Source: Cyclobacteriaceae bacterium
Lineage (GTDB): Bacteria > Bacteroidota > Bacteroidia > Cytophagales > Cyclobacteriaceae
Assembly (NCBI GenBank): GCA_020832375.1
Contig: JAFIEW010000035.1
Span: forward strand, 1 to 32,415
Length of the DNA stretch: 32,415 bases
Direction of reading: 5' to 3'
In this document: piece after piece, positions 1-8,667 of the stretch
Numbering within the stretch: the first letter of the stretch is position 1
Layout of the letters: each line of letters opens with the position of its first letter
Notes under the pieces: generated by a model
Told to the model about the DNA's origin: nothing
What the model saw: only the letters and a program-made list of their open reading frames with translations
Databases searched by the model: none
Made by a program: the position numbers and the translations under genes

Positions 1-120
1 CATTTCTTGAAAGAGCATAGGCTTCATATCAAAAACAGCAATCTCTTCCTTGGGGTATATTTCTTCTAAGTCAATTTGCTTTAAAGGGCTCTTAGCTACT
101 TTATTTACTATTTCATCCAT
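1..120 (-). CDS. DUF2480 family protein, N-terminal 40 residues (partial)
   Basis: The minus strand opens with an ATG at 120 and stays open to the window edge, so only the first 40 residues are visible. They begin MDEIVNKVAKSPLKQIDLEE and continue with a Tyr-Pro and a FDMKP-L stretch. This pattern is what I recall of DUF2480, a family restricted to Bacteroidota with no known function. The start lies 36 bp after the tsaB stop on the same strand, so it is probably the last visible gene of the S41 protease, permease, tsaB run. The family call rests on memory of a short N-terminus and cannot be tested further here. Confidence 0.75.
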   Translation of the reverse strand, partial: MDEIVNKVAKSPLKQIDLEEIYPKEEIAVFDMKPMLFQEM

Positions 121-156
121 ATTGGTTAGAGTTTTATTTACAACACCATAAGAACA

Positions 157-852
157 CTATCTTCTCTTTTTTGGTTTACCAGCTTGATAAGCTTTTAAAT
201 AAAAAGGCTCGAAATAGGCTAAATCCACAAAGTCTTTATCTAAAAACTTTTGATAAGCGAGCTTTCCAACTCCAATCGAAGAGGCCTGAACATGATATAA
301 TAATTCTACCTGAGGAAGATTAGCTATTAGTAAACTCTCTGCCTTTTTTGCTCCATTACCGAAAAAGACGAGTGGTCGATTGGCATACTTTTGATAAGAG
401 AATTCATCCAAAATCACAGGACTTACCTCTTCTATTTTCTCCCCTTGAGATGAGAACACAGCGGAGTATACTTCCATCCGTCGGGCATCAATCATAGGAA
501 TAAAAAGTGTACTTTTGTCCCAATTTTTAGACTTAATAACTGGATAGGCCATAGCCTGTAAGGTGTCAACTGCTATTAGCGGCAAATCTAGCGCATAACA
601 AATACCCTTTGCTGTGGACACACCAATTCTCAACCCTGTATAACTACCAGGCCCTTGGGAAACCGCTACAGCGGATAGCTGGTTCATTTCCAAATTAGCA
701 TAAGCCATTAAGTGTCTAATAATGGGCATTAAATTGGAGCTGTGGCTCTTATCTAAAAATAGATTTTGTTCAGCTAAGATTTCGCCCTCACTAAGCAAAC
801 TTACAGAACAAACAGAAGTGGAAGTTTCTATTGATATTAAATAATGACCCAT
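157..852 (-). CDS. tsaB: tRNA N6-threonylcarbamoyladenosine biosynthesis protein TsaB
   Basis: TsaB is the non-catalytic partner of TsaD in the cytoplasmic complex that transfers threonylcarbamoyl to A37 of ANN-decoding tRNAs. The 231-residue protein has the usual length and the ASKHA-fold N-terminus (ISIETSTSVCSVSLL near residue 6) followed by the family motif GPGSYTGLRIG near residues 68-78. It ends in a lysine-arginine-rich tail. The ATG at 852 is the only sensible start and a promoter-like -7 box sits about 40 bp upstream. It follows the permease gene by 63 bp and precedes the DUF2480 gene by 36 bp, all on the minus strand. Recognition is confident; the specific role in this organism is inferred from the family. 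Confidence 0.95.
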   Translation of the reverse strand: MGHYLISIETSTSVCSVSLLSEGEILAEQNLFLDKSHSSNLMPIIRHLMAYANLEMNQLSAVAVSQGPGSYTGLRIGVSTAKGICYALDLPLIAVDTLQAMAYPVIKSKNWDKSTLFIPMIDARRMEVYSAVFSSQGEKIEEVSPVILDEFSYQKYANRPLVFFGNGAKKAESLLIANLPQVELLYHVQASSIGVGKLAYQKFLDKDFVDLAYFEPFYLKAYQAGKPKKRR

Positions 853-892
853 TGATTGTAAAGGATATAAATTAAGATGAACTGCTTTACAA

Positions 893-920
893 CAAAGGTA
901 ACAATAAATGATTACTCAAA
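893..920 (-). promoter_or_regulatory. Bacteroidota-type promoter upstream of tsaB
   Basis: Read on the minus strand, TACCTTTG (893-900) matches the -7 consensus TAnnTTTG, and a TTTG (917-920) lies 16 bp upstream, slightly short of the usual 19-21. It would start a leader of about 35 nt before the tsaB ATG. It overlaps the last codon of the permease gene, so tsaB may be transcribed both from the upstream operon and from here. Confidence 0.5.
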
Positions 921-1764
921 GTACTTGAACCAATTCGAAACTTTTCACTAAAATAACAATCACCAAAAAAGCGAAAAACAACCTACCGATCTGCTCTTCG
1001 CTCAATTTACGTGCCACCTCCACACCCTGAGGACTCGCAATAACAACCCCTAAAGCCATTGGAACAGAAGCAGTAAAAACTACAAAACCTGAACTAAGAG
1101 TATCCACTGTTTGAGCGGGTAGTTTGACCATATTGTATAATGACATAAATAAAGAAGCAATACAAATCATTCCCAAAGAAATAGACTTAGCCTTAGCCAT
1201 GTTCATGTTCATTCTCTGAGTAAGTATGGGGACGAGGATCGTTCCTCCTCCCAATCCACTTAAGGCTGACATAACTCCACTTAATATACCTGAAAACGAC
1301 CACCTTAATTTAGATTTTACCTCATCATGATCTTCCCCCACATTCTCCTCCTTACTTAATCTTTTTCTTTTTTGAAGCCATTGACCTACTTTCTGAATCA
1401 TCAAAAAAATGATGAAAAGCATTACAACCAAGGTAAAAATAGGCCTTGAATACCACTCCTGAATAACCACAAAGTTTAAAGTCAAAATAGCTGCAAATGC
1501 ACCAAATCCACCGATAAGTAAAGTCTCTTTAAGATAAAAGGATTTGTTTCTAATAAGGCGAATAGAGGCAGATAATGATGCAAAAAAAGTAGCAAAAATA
1601 GAGTTAGCAATAGTGAAGGCTACAAGTTCAGAATCATGAATACCTAAATGGATAAGGGCAATGGGGAGGATTAATATATAGATTAAACCTCCCCCTATAC
1701 CTAAAAAACCTGCTATAAAGCCTCCTACAACCCCCGATAGGAATAGCAAAATATAATCAATCAT
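916..1764 (-). CDS. TauE/SafE family (UPF0721) anion permease
   Basis: This is an integral inner-membrane protein of 282 residues made almost entirely of hydrophobic helices. It has the two glycine-rich repeats typical of the TauE/SafE family: GGFIAGFLGIGGGLIYILIL near residue 14 and a second GLGGGTILVPIL element near residue 170. A charged cytoplasmic loop (KRKRLSKEENVGEDHDE) separates the halves at about 132-150. Family members export sulfite, sulfoacetate or other organosulfonates; the substrate here cannot be read from sequence. Its ATG (1762-1764) overlaps the S41 protease TGA by 8 bp, so translation is probably coupled. Nothing in the neighbourhood points to sulfur metabolism, unless the oxoamine synthase at the far end of the window makes sulfonolipids. 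Confidence 0.85.
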   Translation of the reverse strand: MIDYILLFLSGVVGGFIAGFLGIGGGLIYILILPIALIHLGIHDSELVAFTIANSIFATFFASLSASIRLIRNKSFYLKETLLIGGFGAFAAILTLNFVVIQEWYSRPIFTLVVMLFIIFLMIQKVGQWLQKRKRLSKEENVGEDHDEVKSKLRWSFSGILSGVMSALSGLGGGTILVPILTQRMNMNMAKAKSISLGMICIASLFMSLYNMVKLPAQTVDTLSSGFVVFTASVPMALGVVIASPQGVEVARKLSEEQIGRLFFAFLVIVILVKSFELVQVL

Positions 1765-3448
1765 ACGCGCTCTCTACCTCTTGGTTTGGTGCTAACAATG
1801 AGGCATATTGTTCTTGATTGGAAAGTACTTTTGTAGCCTCATTTACCATAGGATCAACTGAAAAAGAATTTTGAATAATTCCTTCTCGCTGGTAATACCG
1901 AGAAACTACTTCTTGATCAATAAACATACGGATTTCTTCTTCAAAGGTAATCAGGTCTTGCTCCTTATTGTGCATCATCTTACCCTTGAGCTCGTAAATC
2001 TGATCTTTTATTTCATCATAATACTTTTCCTTCCTAGCCGACTTTATTAGCTCATCAATGGTAATTTCCACCTTGGTAGTATAGTCATACTCTTTATCAG
2101 ACAGCCAATTGATAAAGTTTTTATAATCATTATCTGAAATAGCAAACTTTCTAGGGTCACCGATAGACTCATTTTTTTGACGATACTCAGTGGCCCAATC
2201 AAAAATCAAAGATTTCCCTACCAAACTGCGTGTAATGGGTGCATAAGACTTATCATTTACAACAATATCTGGGTCTACACCTCCACCATCATACACAATC
2301 CTTGACGCATTGAGCGTTTCGAAAGAGTTAATCAAAGAATCTGGTACTTTACCTACACTGCCATCCTCGTTTCTGTTACTATAGTCAATAGCTTGAATAC
2401 AACGGCCACTAGGAATATAATACTTTGCGGTAGTGACTTTCAATTGAGAATTATAGGTCAAAGGTCTCGTCGCTTGAACTAAACCCTTACCAAAAGTCTT
2501 TTGTCCAATAAGTACCCCCCTATCATAATCTTGGATTACACCAGCTACAATTTCCGCTGCAGAAGCAGATCTACTACTCGTAAGCACGGCCACCGGAATA
2601 TCTAAATCCGTTGGGGCATTAAGCGCTTTATAAGTCTTATTCCAGTCCTCAACCTTACCTTTAGTCTTTACAATTACAGACCCTTTAGGAACAAAAACAT
2701 TAGAAACATTAACTGCCTCACTTAATAAGCCGCCTGGATTGTCTCTTAAATCTAAAAGAATGGATTTTGCCCCTTGGCTTTTTAGATCTATCACTGCATT
2801 CTTCACTTCCTTACCAGCACCCGTTGTAAAATCAGATAGCTTAATATAACCAACATCATCATTGATCAGACCATAATAAGGGACATTTTTAACGGTAATT
2901 TTCTCTCTTTTAAGCTCAATCAATCTAGGCTCTTCTTCTCCGAATCTTTGTATTTTGATAGTAAAAGAAGAATTCGCTTGCCCTTTTAACAATTTAGAGA
3001 TGTCTGGCGTTGACTTATCTGTCACATCGATACCATCAATTTCTAAAAGCTCATCACCAATTCTTAAACCAGCTTTATGTGCTGGAAAGTCTGTGTAAGG
3101 CATTAATATCATATTTTTCCCTCCTCTGTTACCAATGAGAGATCCAATCCCCCCATATTCACCAGTTGTCATCGTACGGAAATCTTCTATATCGTCCTCA
3201 GGAATAAAATTGGTGTAAGGATCTAAAGACTCAAGCATTCCCTCTATTCCTTTTTTCATTACGTCAGAAGGGTTTACTTCATCCACATAATAGCTATTAA
3301 TCTCTTTAAACAGCGTCGCGAAAATATCGAGGTTTTTAGCTATTTGGAAGTACTTATCGTCATCTGCAAATTGCGAACGAAAAGATACAAGGGCCAAAAC
3401 AAATACAGCCAATGCTAATGGGAGACTGATTTTTTTAAACTTATTCAT
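1757..3448 (-). CDS. S41 family C-terminal processing protease (CtpA-like)
   Basis: A 563-residue periplasmic serine protease of the tail-specific protease family. It has an N-terminal signal or anchor segment (residues 7-24, LALAVFVLALVSF), then a PDZ domain at roughly 90-180 (GGIGSLIG, PAHKAGLRIGDELLEIDG), then the S41 catalytic domain. The Ser-Lys dyad is visible: Ser296 in SASAAE and Lys321 in TFGKGLVQ, 25 residues apart as expected. A DLRDNPGG element precedes them. A C-terminal extension of about 180 residues follows the core. I chose the ATG at 3448 because the upstream extension starts with GTG and would put 17 residues ahead of the signal sequence. It lies 171 bp downstream of rnpA and overlaps the permease gene by 8 bp. 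Substrates are unknown. Confidence 0.92.
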   Translation of the reverse strand: MNKFKKISLPLALAVFVLALVSFRSQFADDDKYFQIAKNLDIFATLFKEINSYYVDEVNPSDVMKKGIEGMLESLDPYTNFIPEDDIEDFRTMTTGEYGGIGSLIGNRGGKNMILMPYTDFPAHKAGLRIGDELLEIDGIDVTDKSTPDISKLLKGQANSSFTIKIQRFGEEEPRLIELKREKITVKNVPYYGLINDDVGYIKLSDFTTGAGKEVKNAVIDLKSQGAKSILLDLRDNPGGLLSEAVNVSNVFVPKGSVIVKTKGKVEDWNKTYKALNAPTDLDIPVAVLTSSRSASAAEIVAGVIQDYDRGVLIGQKTFGKGLVQATRPLTYNSQLKVTTAKYYIPSGRCIQAIDYSNRNEDGSVGKVPDSLINSFETLNASRIVYDGGGVDPDIVVNDKSYAPITRSLVGKSLIFDWATEYRQKNESIGDPRKFAISDNDYKNFINWLSDKEYDYTTKVEITIDELIKSARKEKYYDEIKDQIYELKGKMMHNKEQDLITFEEEIRMFIDQEVVSRYYQREGIIQNSFSVDPMVNEATKVLSNQEQYASLLAPNQEVESAYD

Positions 3449-3619
3449 ATAATAAAATTTGAATGCGTAAGCAACATTAAGGGGATAAGTAGAGGACACG
3501 CCTACCTACCAAAGTTTTAATATACTATATTATCAACCACAATAAAAGCGGATAGTTGCTTTAGATGAAAATTTTGAACTTAAGCGGTAGGTAAAAGAGT
3601 AAAATAACAACGCTAATGA

Positions 3620-4012
3620 TTAGTCTGCAAGCATTTTTGCATTTACCTCCATTTCCAAACGATGAAGCATCTTCTTTATTTTTGCATCAATCAACGAATA
3701 TGCTTCTATTTGTTTATGTATGTAGACGAATGAAAGATTTAATTTAAGACGATGATCATGTACCAACCGATGAAGTGACTGTCGGTTTTGACGAAAGGAC
3801 TCTCTCATGATCCTTTTAATATGATTGCGATCTACAGCACGTTTAAAATTTCTTTTAGACACTGAAAACAACACTTTGAATTCAGCACTCTCAGTATTCT
3901 GACAGATGTAAGAACACTTGAAAGGATGCTGAAAAAGACCATCACCATTCTTAAAAAGTAGGGTGATATCTTTTTTGTGACGTAATATAGACGATTTAGG
4001 CAGTTTATTCAT
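3620..4012 (-). CDS. rnpA: Ribonuclease P protein component
   Basis: Protein subunit of RNase P, which helps the RNA subunit bind precursor tRNA for 5' maturation. The 130-residue basic protein carries the family signature around KRNFKRAVDRNHIKRIMRE (about residues 52-70), including the RNR-like helix that contacts RNA. The longest open frame begins two codons earlier at a TTG, but the ATG at 4010-4012 (protein MNKLPKSS) is preferable. It is downstream of rpmH on the same strand, the near-universal arrangement. Unusually, a hairpin plus eight T residues ends only three bases before this ATG, leaving no room for a Shine-Dalgarno site. Confidence 0.95.
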   Translation of the reverse strand: MNKLPKSSILRHKKDITLLFKNGDGLFQHPFKCSYICQNTESAEFKVLFSVSKRNFKRAVDRNHIKRIMRESFRQNRQSLHRLVHDHRLKLNLSFVYIHKQIEAYSLIDAKIKKMLHRLEMEVNAKMLAD

Positions 4013-4015
4013 AAA

Positions 4016-4060
4016 CAAAAAAAAGCATTTTGTTTAAGATAAGCTCAAACAAAATGCTTT
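4016..4060 (-). terminator. Hairpin and T tract between rpmH and rnpA
   Basis: On the minus strand a 14-bp perfect stem (arms 4047-4060 and 4022-4035, AAAGCATTTTGTTT and its complement) with an 11-nt loop is followed by an uninterrupted run of T. This has the form of an intrinsic terminator, though the stem holds only three G-C pairs. It begins 23 bp after the rpmH stop and its T run ends three bases before the rnpA ATG. It probably attenuates rnpA relative to the abundant rpmH message or acts as a processing or stability element. Confidence 0.75.
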
Positions 4061-4083
4061 ACAATTCAATAGTAAAAAAAGTA

Positions 4084-4239
4084 TTACTTCTTATAAGTTT
4101 CGTCAGAAACACTTAATCTTTTTCTACCTTTAGCTCTTCTTCTAGCCAATACATTTTTACCGTTTGCAGAAGCCATTCTTTTTCTAAAACCGTGTTTGTT
4201 CACGCGCTTTCTTTTCGAGGGCTGGAATGTTCTTTTCAT
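4084..4239 (-). CDS. rpmH: 50S ribosomal protein L34
   Basis: This small gene encodes a 51-residue, very basic protein starting [18 protein letters not shown], with the L34 hallmarks [10 protein letters not shown] and [15 protein letters not shown]. It is a structural protein of the large ribosomal subunit that contacts 23S rRNA. The length is slightly above the 44-46 residues of many bacteria because of a short C-terminal tail (DETYKK) seen in Bacteroidota. A strong promoter match lies 57 bp upstream and the rnpA gene follows after a hairpin. The assignment is essentially certain. Confidence 0.98.
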   Translation of the reverse strand: MKRTFQPSKRKRVNKHGFRKRMASANGKNVLARRRAKGRKRLSVSDETYKK

Positions 4240-4295
4240 TGTATTAATATGTTATATTATTCCTTCGATTAAGATCCCTTTTACATTAGGGTTTG

Positions 4296-4327
4296 CAAAG
4301 GTAATAGGATATTTATTCCTTTCCAAA
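4296..4327 (-). promoter_or_regulatory. Bacteroidota-type promoter of rpmH
   Basis: Minus strand: TTTG (4324-4327), 20-bp spacer, TACCTTTG (4296-4303). This is an exact match to the TTTG / TAnnTTTG consensus with optimal spacing, about 50 nt upstream of the rpmH ATG. It is the best promoter match in the window and fits a highly expressed ribosomal gene. Confidence 0.7.
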
Positions 4328-4525
4328 GTATCACATAATTATTAGCGTTAAATTCAGATATTTTAACCACTTTATCTGGCTTACAGTGGAAATATAACGA
4401 AAAATAAACCTAGCCTTATAAAGGTTATTCTAAGCTTTAGCTAAAGTTATTTATAGATAAATTGACTACTTATTAATAAACTTTTAGGACAACGTATATT
4501 AGGAATTAGCAATATAAAATCCTCA

Positions 4526-5644
4526 CTAAGAATCTAGTTCCTTCCATTTTTTGTTTGATATTATCATCTCATACGCAGCAATTTCTTCTTCTATCCTTTT
4601 TCTCTCCCTTAAATTATTATGCAGTTTCTTTCTCAAGATTTTGACTTGTAGATCTGTCCTGTATCTCATTAGTTTTAAAAAAACTTTGCTAAAATAAAGC
4701 CTTGTCCCGCTTTCTGGAGAATAGCCCTTAACCTATACACTTTGGTCATTTTACCAGTTTTGATAACCTTCATCACTTTAAAGCCCCTTAAGAAAGATAA
4801 CAAAGGCAACAAGATGATAACCGCATCAATCCAATTTTGCTTAAAATAATCGGTTTTATAATCTGTAAGCCTTAGCATAAAAGTAAACTCAAATGCAATA
4901 GCAAACCATATAAACGCTTGTAAAGAATTTAAAAAAATTCAATCTCAAAACCAACAAGAGCTGACAATGCATCTACAAAAAACCATTCTACAAGTAATAT
5001 TGGAATGATAAGGAAGGCAATAATTAATATGGGTCTACTAAAAGCAGATTTTACATGCAATTCTAGCTTTTCATTAGCCAATGACCAACCGTAAAAAGGT
5101 ATCCAAACCTTATCAACCGCATTTAATTGCCTTGAAAGTAATCTAATAGGCGGAACTAGCAAAGCCAGTATTCTAAACAAAAACTCCTCCCATTCAACTC
5201 TGATATTATTTTTTATAATCTGGTATAGGATAAATATAAAATCAATTATGTAGACAGTCCATAATGCAACTAATACAATTAACGGAATTTCAAATAAAAA
5301 ATAAGATGGTCAGAGACTCTTGGGTATACATTGAAAAAATACGCTAGAAGGATTAGTAAAATAAAACTAATAAGGCTTAAAAAAGGAATTGATTTCAACT
5401 CATAACGTGATAGCCAATTGTCAGTATTTAGATCTGTGATACCAGTTATCACCTTTTGATTATTTAGCTCCATGTCACCAAAACCCAAAAGGTCTGGATA
5501 CTTCTCAGCAAATTGACCTACCTTTTTTACTGAGCCCTCTGATTCTAAAATTATTTCAATCTGAGTTATCAAATACGGGTTATTTATCGCCTGTAATTTC
5601 TGTATTAGTTTTTCTTTCGAATTCAAACTTTCAGATTGCTCCAT
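4526..5644 (-). pseudogene. Voltage-sensor-like membrane protein gene, interrupted by three -1 frameshifts
   Basis: Three consecutive reading frames join into one plausible protein of about 370 residues if one T is added at each of three T runs on the coding strand: T6 at 5296-5301, T7 at 4931-4937, T7 at 4677-4683. The order is: a soluble N-terminus (ATG at 5644, MEQSESLNSKEKLIQKLQAI), a first hydrophobic segment (SLISFILLILLAYFF), a long second one (IPLIVLVALWTVYIIDFIF), a third (ILIIAFLIIPILLVEWFFV), a fourth (LQAFIWFAIAFEFTF), then NWIDAVIILLPLLSFLRGFK followed by a Lys/Arg-spaced stretch, and a basic coiled tail ending at the TAG 4526-4528. The NWIDA/LLPLLSFLR plus charged-helix pattern resembles S3-S4 of voltage-sensor domains in prokaryotic potassium-channel relatives; I see no pore selectivity motif. 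It starts 21 bp after the sensor kinase gene. It is either a decaying gene, an assembly artefact of homopolymers, or a gene read through by slippage. Confidence 0.6.
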
Positions 5645-5665
5645 AACATGTTCTTGCCTATTGCT

Positions 5666-8251
5666 CTATTGCGAAGGTATAAATACACTTATTTTTGTAC
5701 CCTTATTGAGAGTACTATCCAAATTAAAATAACCACCTAGTTTTTCAACTGCATTCTTAAAGTTATATAGACCTAATCCACTCCCCTTGGACCTTTCACT
5801 TCCTCGGTAAAACATATTAAATAACTTGTCCCTAGCCTCATCAGGAATACCTAGACCATTGTCTTCAACTACCATAAAAAGTCCATCAGGGTTTTTAATG
5901 GTAGTAAACCGAATGATAATTTCAGCCTTACGATCATGAGCCTGAAAAACAATACTGTTTTCAACTATATTCTTGAATATAATACTAAAAACCTGTAAAT
6001 CAGTCACAAAATATTCTCTACATTCATTTACGCAATGAAAATCAACCTTTTCATACCCTGGCAAATCACTTAAGCGCTGTAGCTGCTGGTCTAAAAATTG
6101 ATCTATATTCACACGCTCTAGTTTCACCTCTTGGTCTTTTATTCTTGTAAGATCAACAAGAGAAACAACAATATCTCGCATTCGCTCCACTTCAGAATCA
6201 TACAAACGAAGATATCTCTTTGCCTTCGAGTCTGTCAGATCAAGGGTGGCAACATTACTCAATCCCATCAAGGTGGTAATTGGACCTTTCAAATCATGAG
6301 AGGCCCGATAGATAAAAGTGTCCAACTCATTATTTTTGAAAATCAGATCTTTTTCTATTCTCTTCTGATCGGAAATGTCACGAATAATGAAAGAATAATA
6401 TTTCAGCTTGTCATCATCATCTTTATGATTAATGATTACTTGGGATGCTGGCACCTTAGCGCCATTGGGCTTTCTAAGTACTACCTCACCACTCCAAACC
6501 CCAATTTTTTCTAGTGCCTCTTGAACCTCTTCATTGAAAATGAATGACAAATCATTGGTCATTGCTTGCCATTGAAGGCTGTCGCGCACTATTCGATCAT
6601 TGTCAGAAAGCGAGTAAAAGTTTTTTAAGGATTGATTGAAGTAAACAATTTCTCCTGATTGGTTCATCGTAGCAATAAGGTCTGGGGTATTTTGTACGAT
6701 AGACTGCAGTAATTTATTTCTATCTAATATTTCATGATAGCGGGTTAGATCTTGTATCGTACCATAATGCTTTAAATGCTGCCCATTGGCATCAAGAAGT
6801 ACCTTGATGCTCACATAAAGCTGTCTATACTGATCGTCTCCACCGAGCAATCTATAGTTCAGATAATGTACCTTGTCAGGGTCATTGTTTTTAATGGCTA
6901 CATAAGATTTCTCCAAGTACTCCTCTAGATCTTCAGGATGAATTCTTTGTATAAATATTGAGTGCTTGATTTTTTGCTTCTTAGCAAAAGGTGTATCCTC
7001 CAGCGCTAGCATCTTAATGACAATAGGATTAAACCGATACTCTTCCTTCTCTATGTAAAATTCCCAAGAGCCTAATCCAGCAAGATGACAGGCATCATCA
7101 AGTTTTCTTTTGCTTTCAATAAGTTCGGCGGTCTTATTTTCCACCACACGCTCAAGGTTTTTCAGATAACTTTTAAATTTGAGCTCAACGTTCTTTACAG
7201 CTGTTTGGTCCTGTAAGGTGCCGTAAAGACCATAAATTCTTGAAGCGATCTTTCTCGATTTAGCGGTTGCTTTAATCCATTTCACCTTTTTTTCTAAGCC
7301 ACAAAAAATACGATAGTGAACTATTCCTTCTTCCGTAGAAAGATCACTTTGAAAAAAGGTTTGATAAGAAGTTAAGAATATATCATGATCTGAAGGATGA
7401 ACATGGTATTTGATGTAATCAGCAATCAGCATTCTCTTGCCTTGATAATCACTAAGATGAATATCGTGCAATTCGCAAAAACTTTTATTGAGTAGAATAA
7501 CATCTTCCTCCGTGCGAATCTCCCAAGTAGCCACTTTGGCTAGTGAAAATGCCTGATCGAACCTTTCTATCTCTTTGGCCAAAGCATGATGTTGCTCATA
7601 GACAGGTGTTAGATTCTTAAAGCTTACTAATACAGCACGAAGTTCAGTCCTTTCATCAAATATAGGAGAAAAAAGCCCTGATATGACTTTATCATTATCA
7701 AGATGTATGATCTCTCTAAATGGGGAGGGATCATTTCTTAACCGATCAAATTGTTTTTCCCAAACAAGTAAGGAATCGTGGTCAAAACCTAAAGTATCTA
7801 ACTTTTCTCCTTCAAGGTGCTTAACTTGCACACCCAGCACATGGCTTAATTCGGAGTTGATATAAAGAATGTTTTTATGCACATCAGTGACAAGAGCGGG
7901 TATTCCATTATTGTCATACACTGCTGAGATTTTATCAACCCGATCATGCAAAGAAAAATTACTTTCACTTGATATTTTAAAAATCAACTGAAAAAATCCT
8001 TCAGAGAAAAGACTCAATTGCCATCTGTATTGATTGCCGTGCCAGACTAAAGTACCTTTCAAAGGCAATGAGGTTGAACTAAGCTCTGTATGAGGATGTC
8101 CTGCACACATAAGAAAGTTAGTAGTTTGTTGAAACTTATGAAGCTCGGTCTCTTTGGCTTTCTGGTTAGCATACACTACCTTTTCTCTACTAAGCAAAAC
8201 AACCCCAATAGGAAGTAAATCAAATAATATAAACTGATCTGATAGGCTCAT
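5666..8251 (-). CDS. Multi-PAS sensor histidine kinase (soluble, orphan)
   Basis: An 861-residue histidine kinase with no clear transmembrane segment. About five PAS domains follow one another (roughly 5-110, 110-220, 230-355, 380-510, 525-645), several ending in PAC-like strands such as YGTLQDQT, YGTIQDLT and FIIRDISDQKRIE. A coiled coil (LKNLERVVENKTAELIESK) joins the third and fourth. The dimerisation and phospho-acceptor helix has His652 in SHDLKGP. The ATPase domain shows the N box (NIVENS), G1 (VEDNGLGIPDE) and G2 (KGSGLGLYNF). There is no receiver domain and no response regulator gene nearby, so it is an orphan that must signal to a distant partner. The next gene on the strand, 21 bp away, is the frameshifted voltage-sensor-like protein. 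The signal sensed is unknown. Confidence 0.9.
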   Translation of the reverse strand: MSLSDQFILFDLLPIGVVLLSREKVVYANQKAKETELHKFQQTTNFLMCAGHPHTELSSTSLPLKGTLVWHGNQYRWQLSLFSEGFFQLIFKISSESNFSLHDRVDKISAVYDNNGIPALVTDVHKNILYINSELSHVLGVQVKHLEGEKLDTLGFDHDSLLVWEKQFDRLRNDPSPFREIIHLDNDKVISGLFSPIFDERTELRAVLVSFKNLTPVYEQHHALAKEIERFDQAFSLAKVATWEIRTEEDVILLNKSFCELHDIHLSDYQGKRMLIADYIKYHVHPSDHDIFLTSYQTFFQSDLSTEEGIVHYRIFCGLEKKVKWIKATAKSRKIASRIYGLYGTLQDQTAVKNVELKFKSYLKNLERVVENKTAELIESKRKLDDACHLAGLGSWEFYIEKEEYRFNPIVIKMLALEDTPFAKKQKIKHSIFIQRIHPEDLEEYLEKSYVAIKNNDPDKVHYLNYRLLGGDDQYRQLYVSIKVLLDANGQHLKHYGTIQDLTRYHEILDRNKLLQSIVQNTPDLIATMNQSGEIVYFNQSLKNFYSLSDNDRIVRDSLQWQAMTNDLSFIFNEEVQEALEKIGVWSGEVVLRKPNGAKVPASQVIINHKDDDDKLKYYSFIIRDISDQKRIEKDLIFKNNELDTFIYRASHDLKGPITTLMGLSNVATLDLTDSKAKRYLRLYDSEVERMRDIVVSLVDLTRIKDQEVKLERVNIDQFLDQQLQRLSDLPGYEKVDFHCVNECREYFVTDLQVFSIIFKNIVENSIVFQAHDRKAEIIIRFTTIKNPDGLFMVVEDNGLGIPDEARDKLFNMFYRGSERSKGSGLGLYNFKNAVEKLGGYFNLDSTLNKGTKISVFIPSQ

Positions 8252-8595
8252 TAATGGGTCAAATAGGGTAACTGGCTAAACTAAAGACATGATGATTACA
8301 ATATACGGGTAAAGAATTTAATTTTGAAACAAATCTACTTGAGGATGCTTGATCTGTAGACCGTTGTTTACAATTCTAGTTATTTGCTTAGCTCAAATTC
8401 ATCCACCGAAAATACCAATCATTTTTCACAACTAGGCATCTCAAACTGAAAATATATTATGCTTATCCGTTAATTTACAGAACTGAGCTATTTTGTCATT
8501 AAGTAATGAATTTAATCATAGTAAATCAACTTGAAATAGAGGTATTTATTATCTCGATATAAGTGATGATGCTTCTCAATAATTTTACCATTTCA

Positions 8596-8667
8596 GTCAC
8601 AATGCCCTCATTGTGATACACTATGCCCTCAAAAATTACACAATGTCACTCGATGTTGTACACAATG
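8596..8667. repeat. Four phased copies of a (T/G)NCAC(A/T)ATG motif
   Basis: Near-identical 9-mers end at 8604 (GTCACAATG), 8625 (TACACTATG), 8645 (TACACAATG) and 8667 (TACACAATG), that is every 20-22 bp, close to two helical turns. The first two copies also share the following CCCTCA. The first copy is part of an 8-bp-arm inverted repeat, TCACAATG-CCCT-CATTGTGA (8597-8616). This could be an array of transcription-factor sites on one DNA face or a decayed tandem repeat. Confidence 0.5.

Noticed and set aside
3449-3499. Upstream GTG extension of the S41 protease
   Set aside because: It would add 17 residues before a complete signal sequence; the ATG at 3448 is better.
4435-4446. 12-bp palindrome CTTTAGCTAAAG
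   Set aside because: Short and AT-rich, not positioned at a promoter; expected by chance in this composition.
6131-6514. 127-codon plus-strand frame within the sensor kinase gene
   Set aside because: It lies antisense to the phospho-acceptor region, whose motifs are intact on the minus strand, and its translation has no family character.
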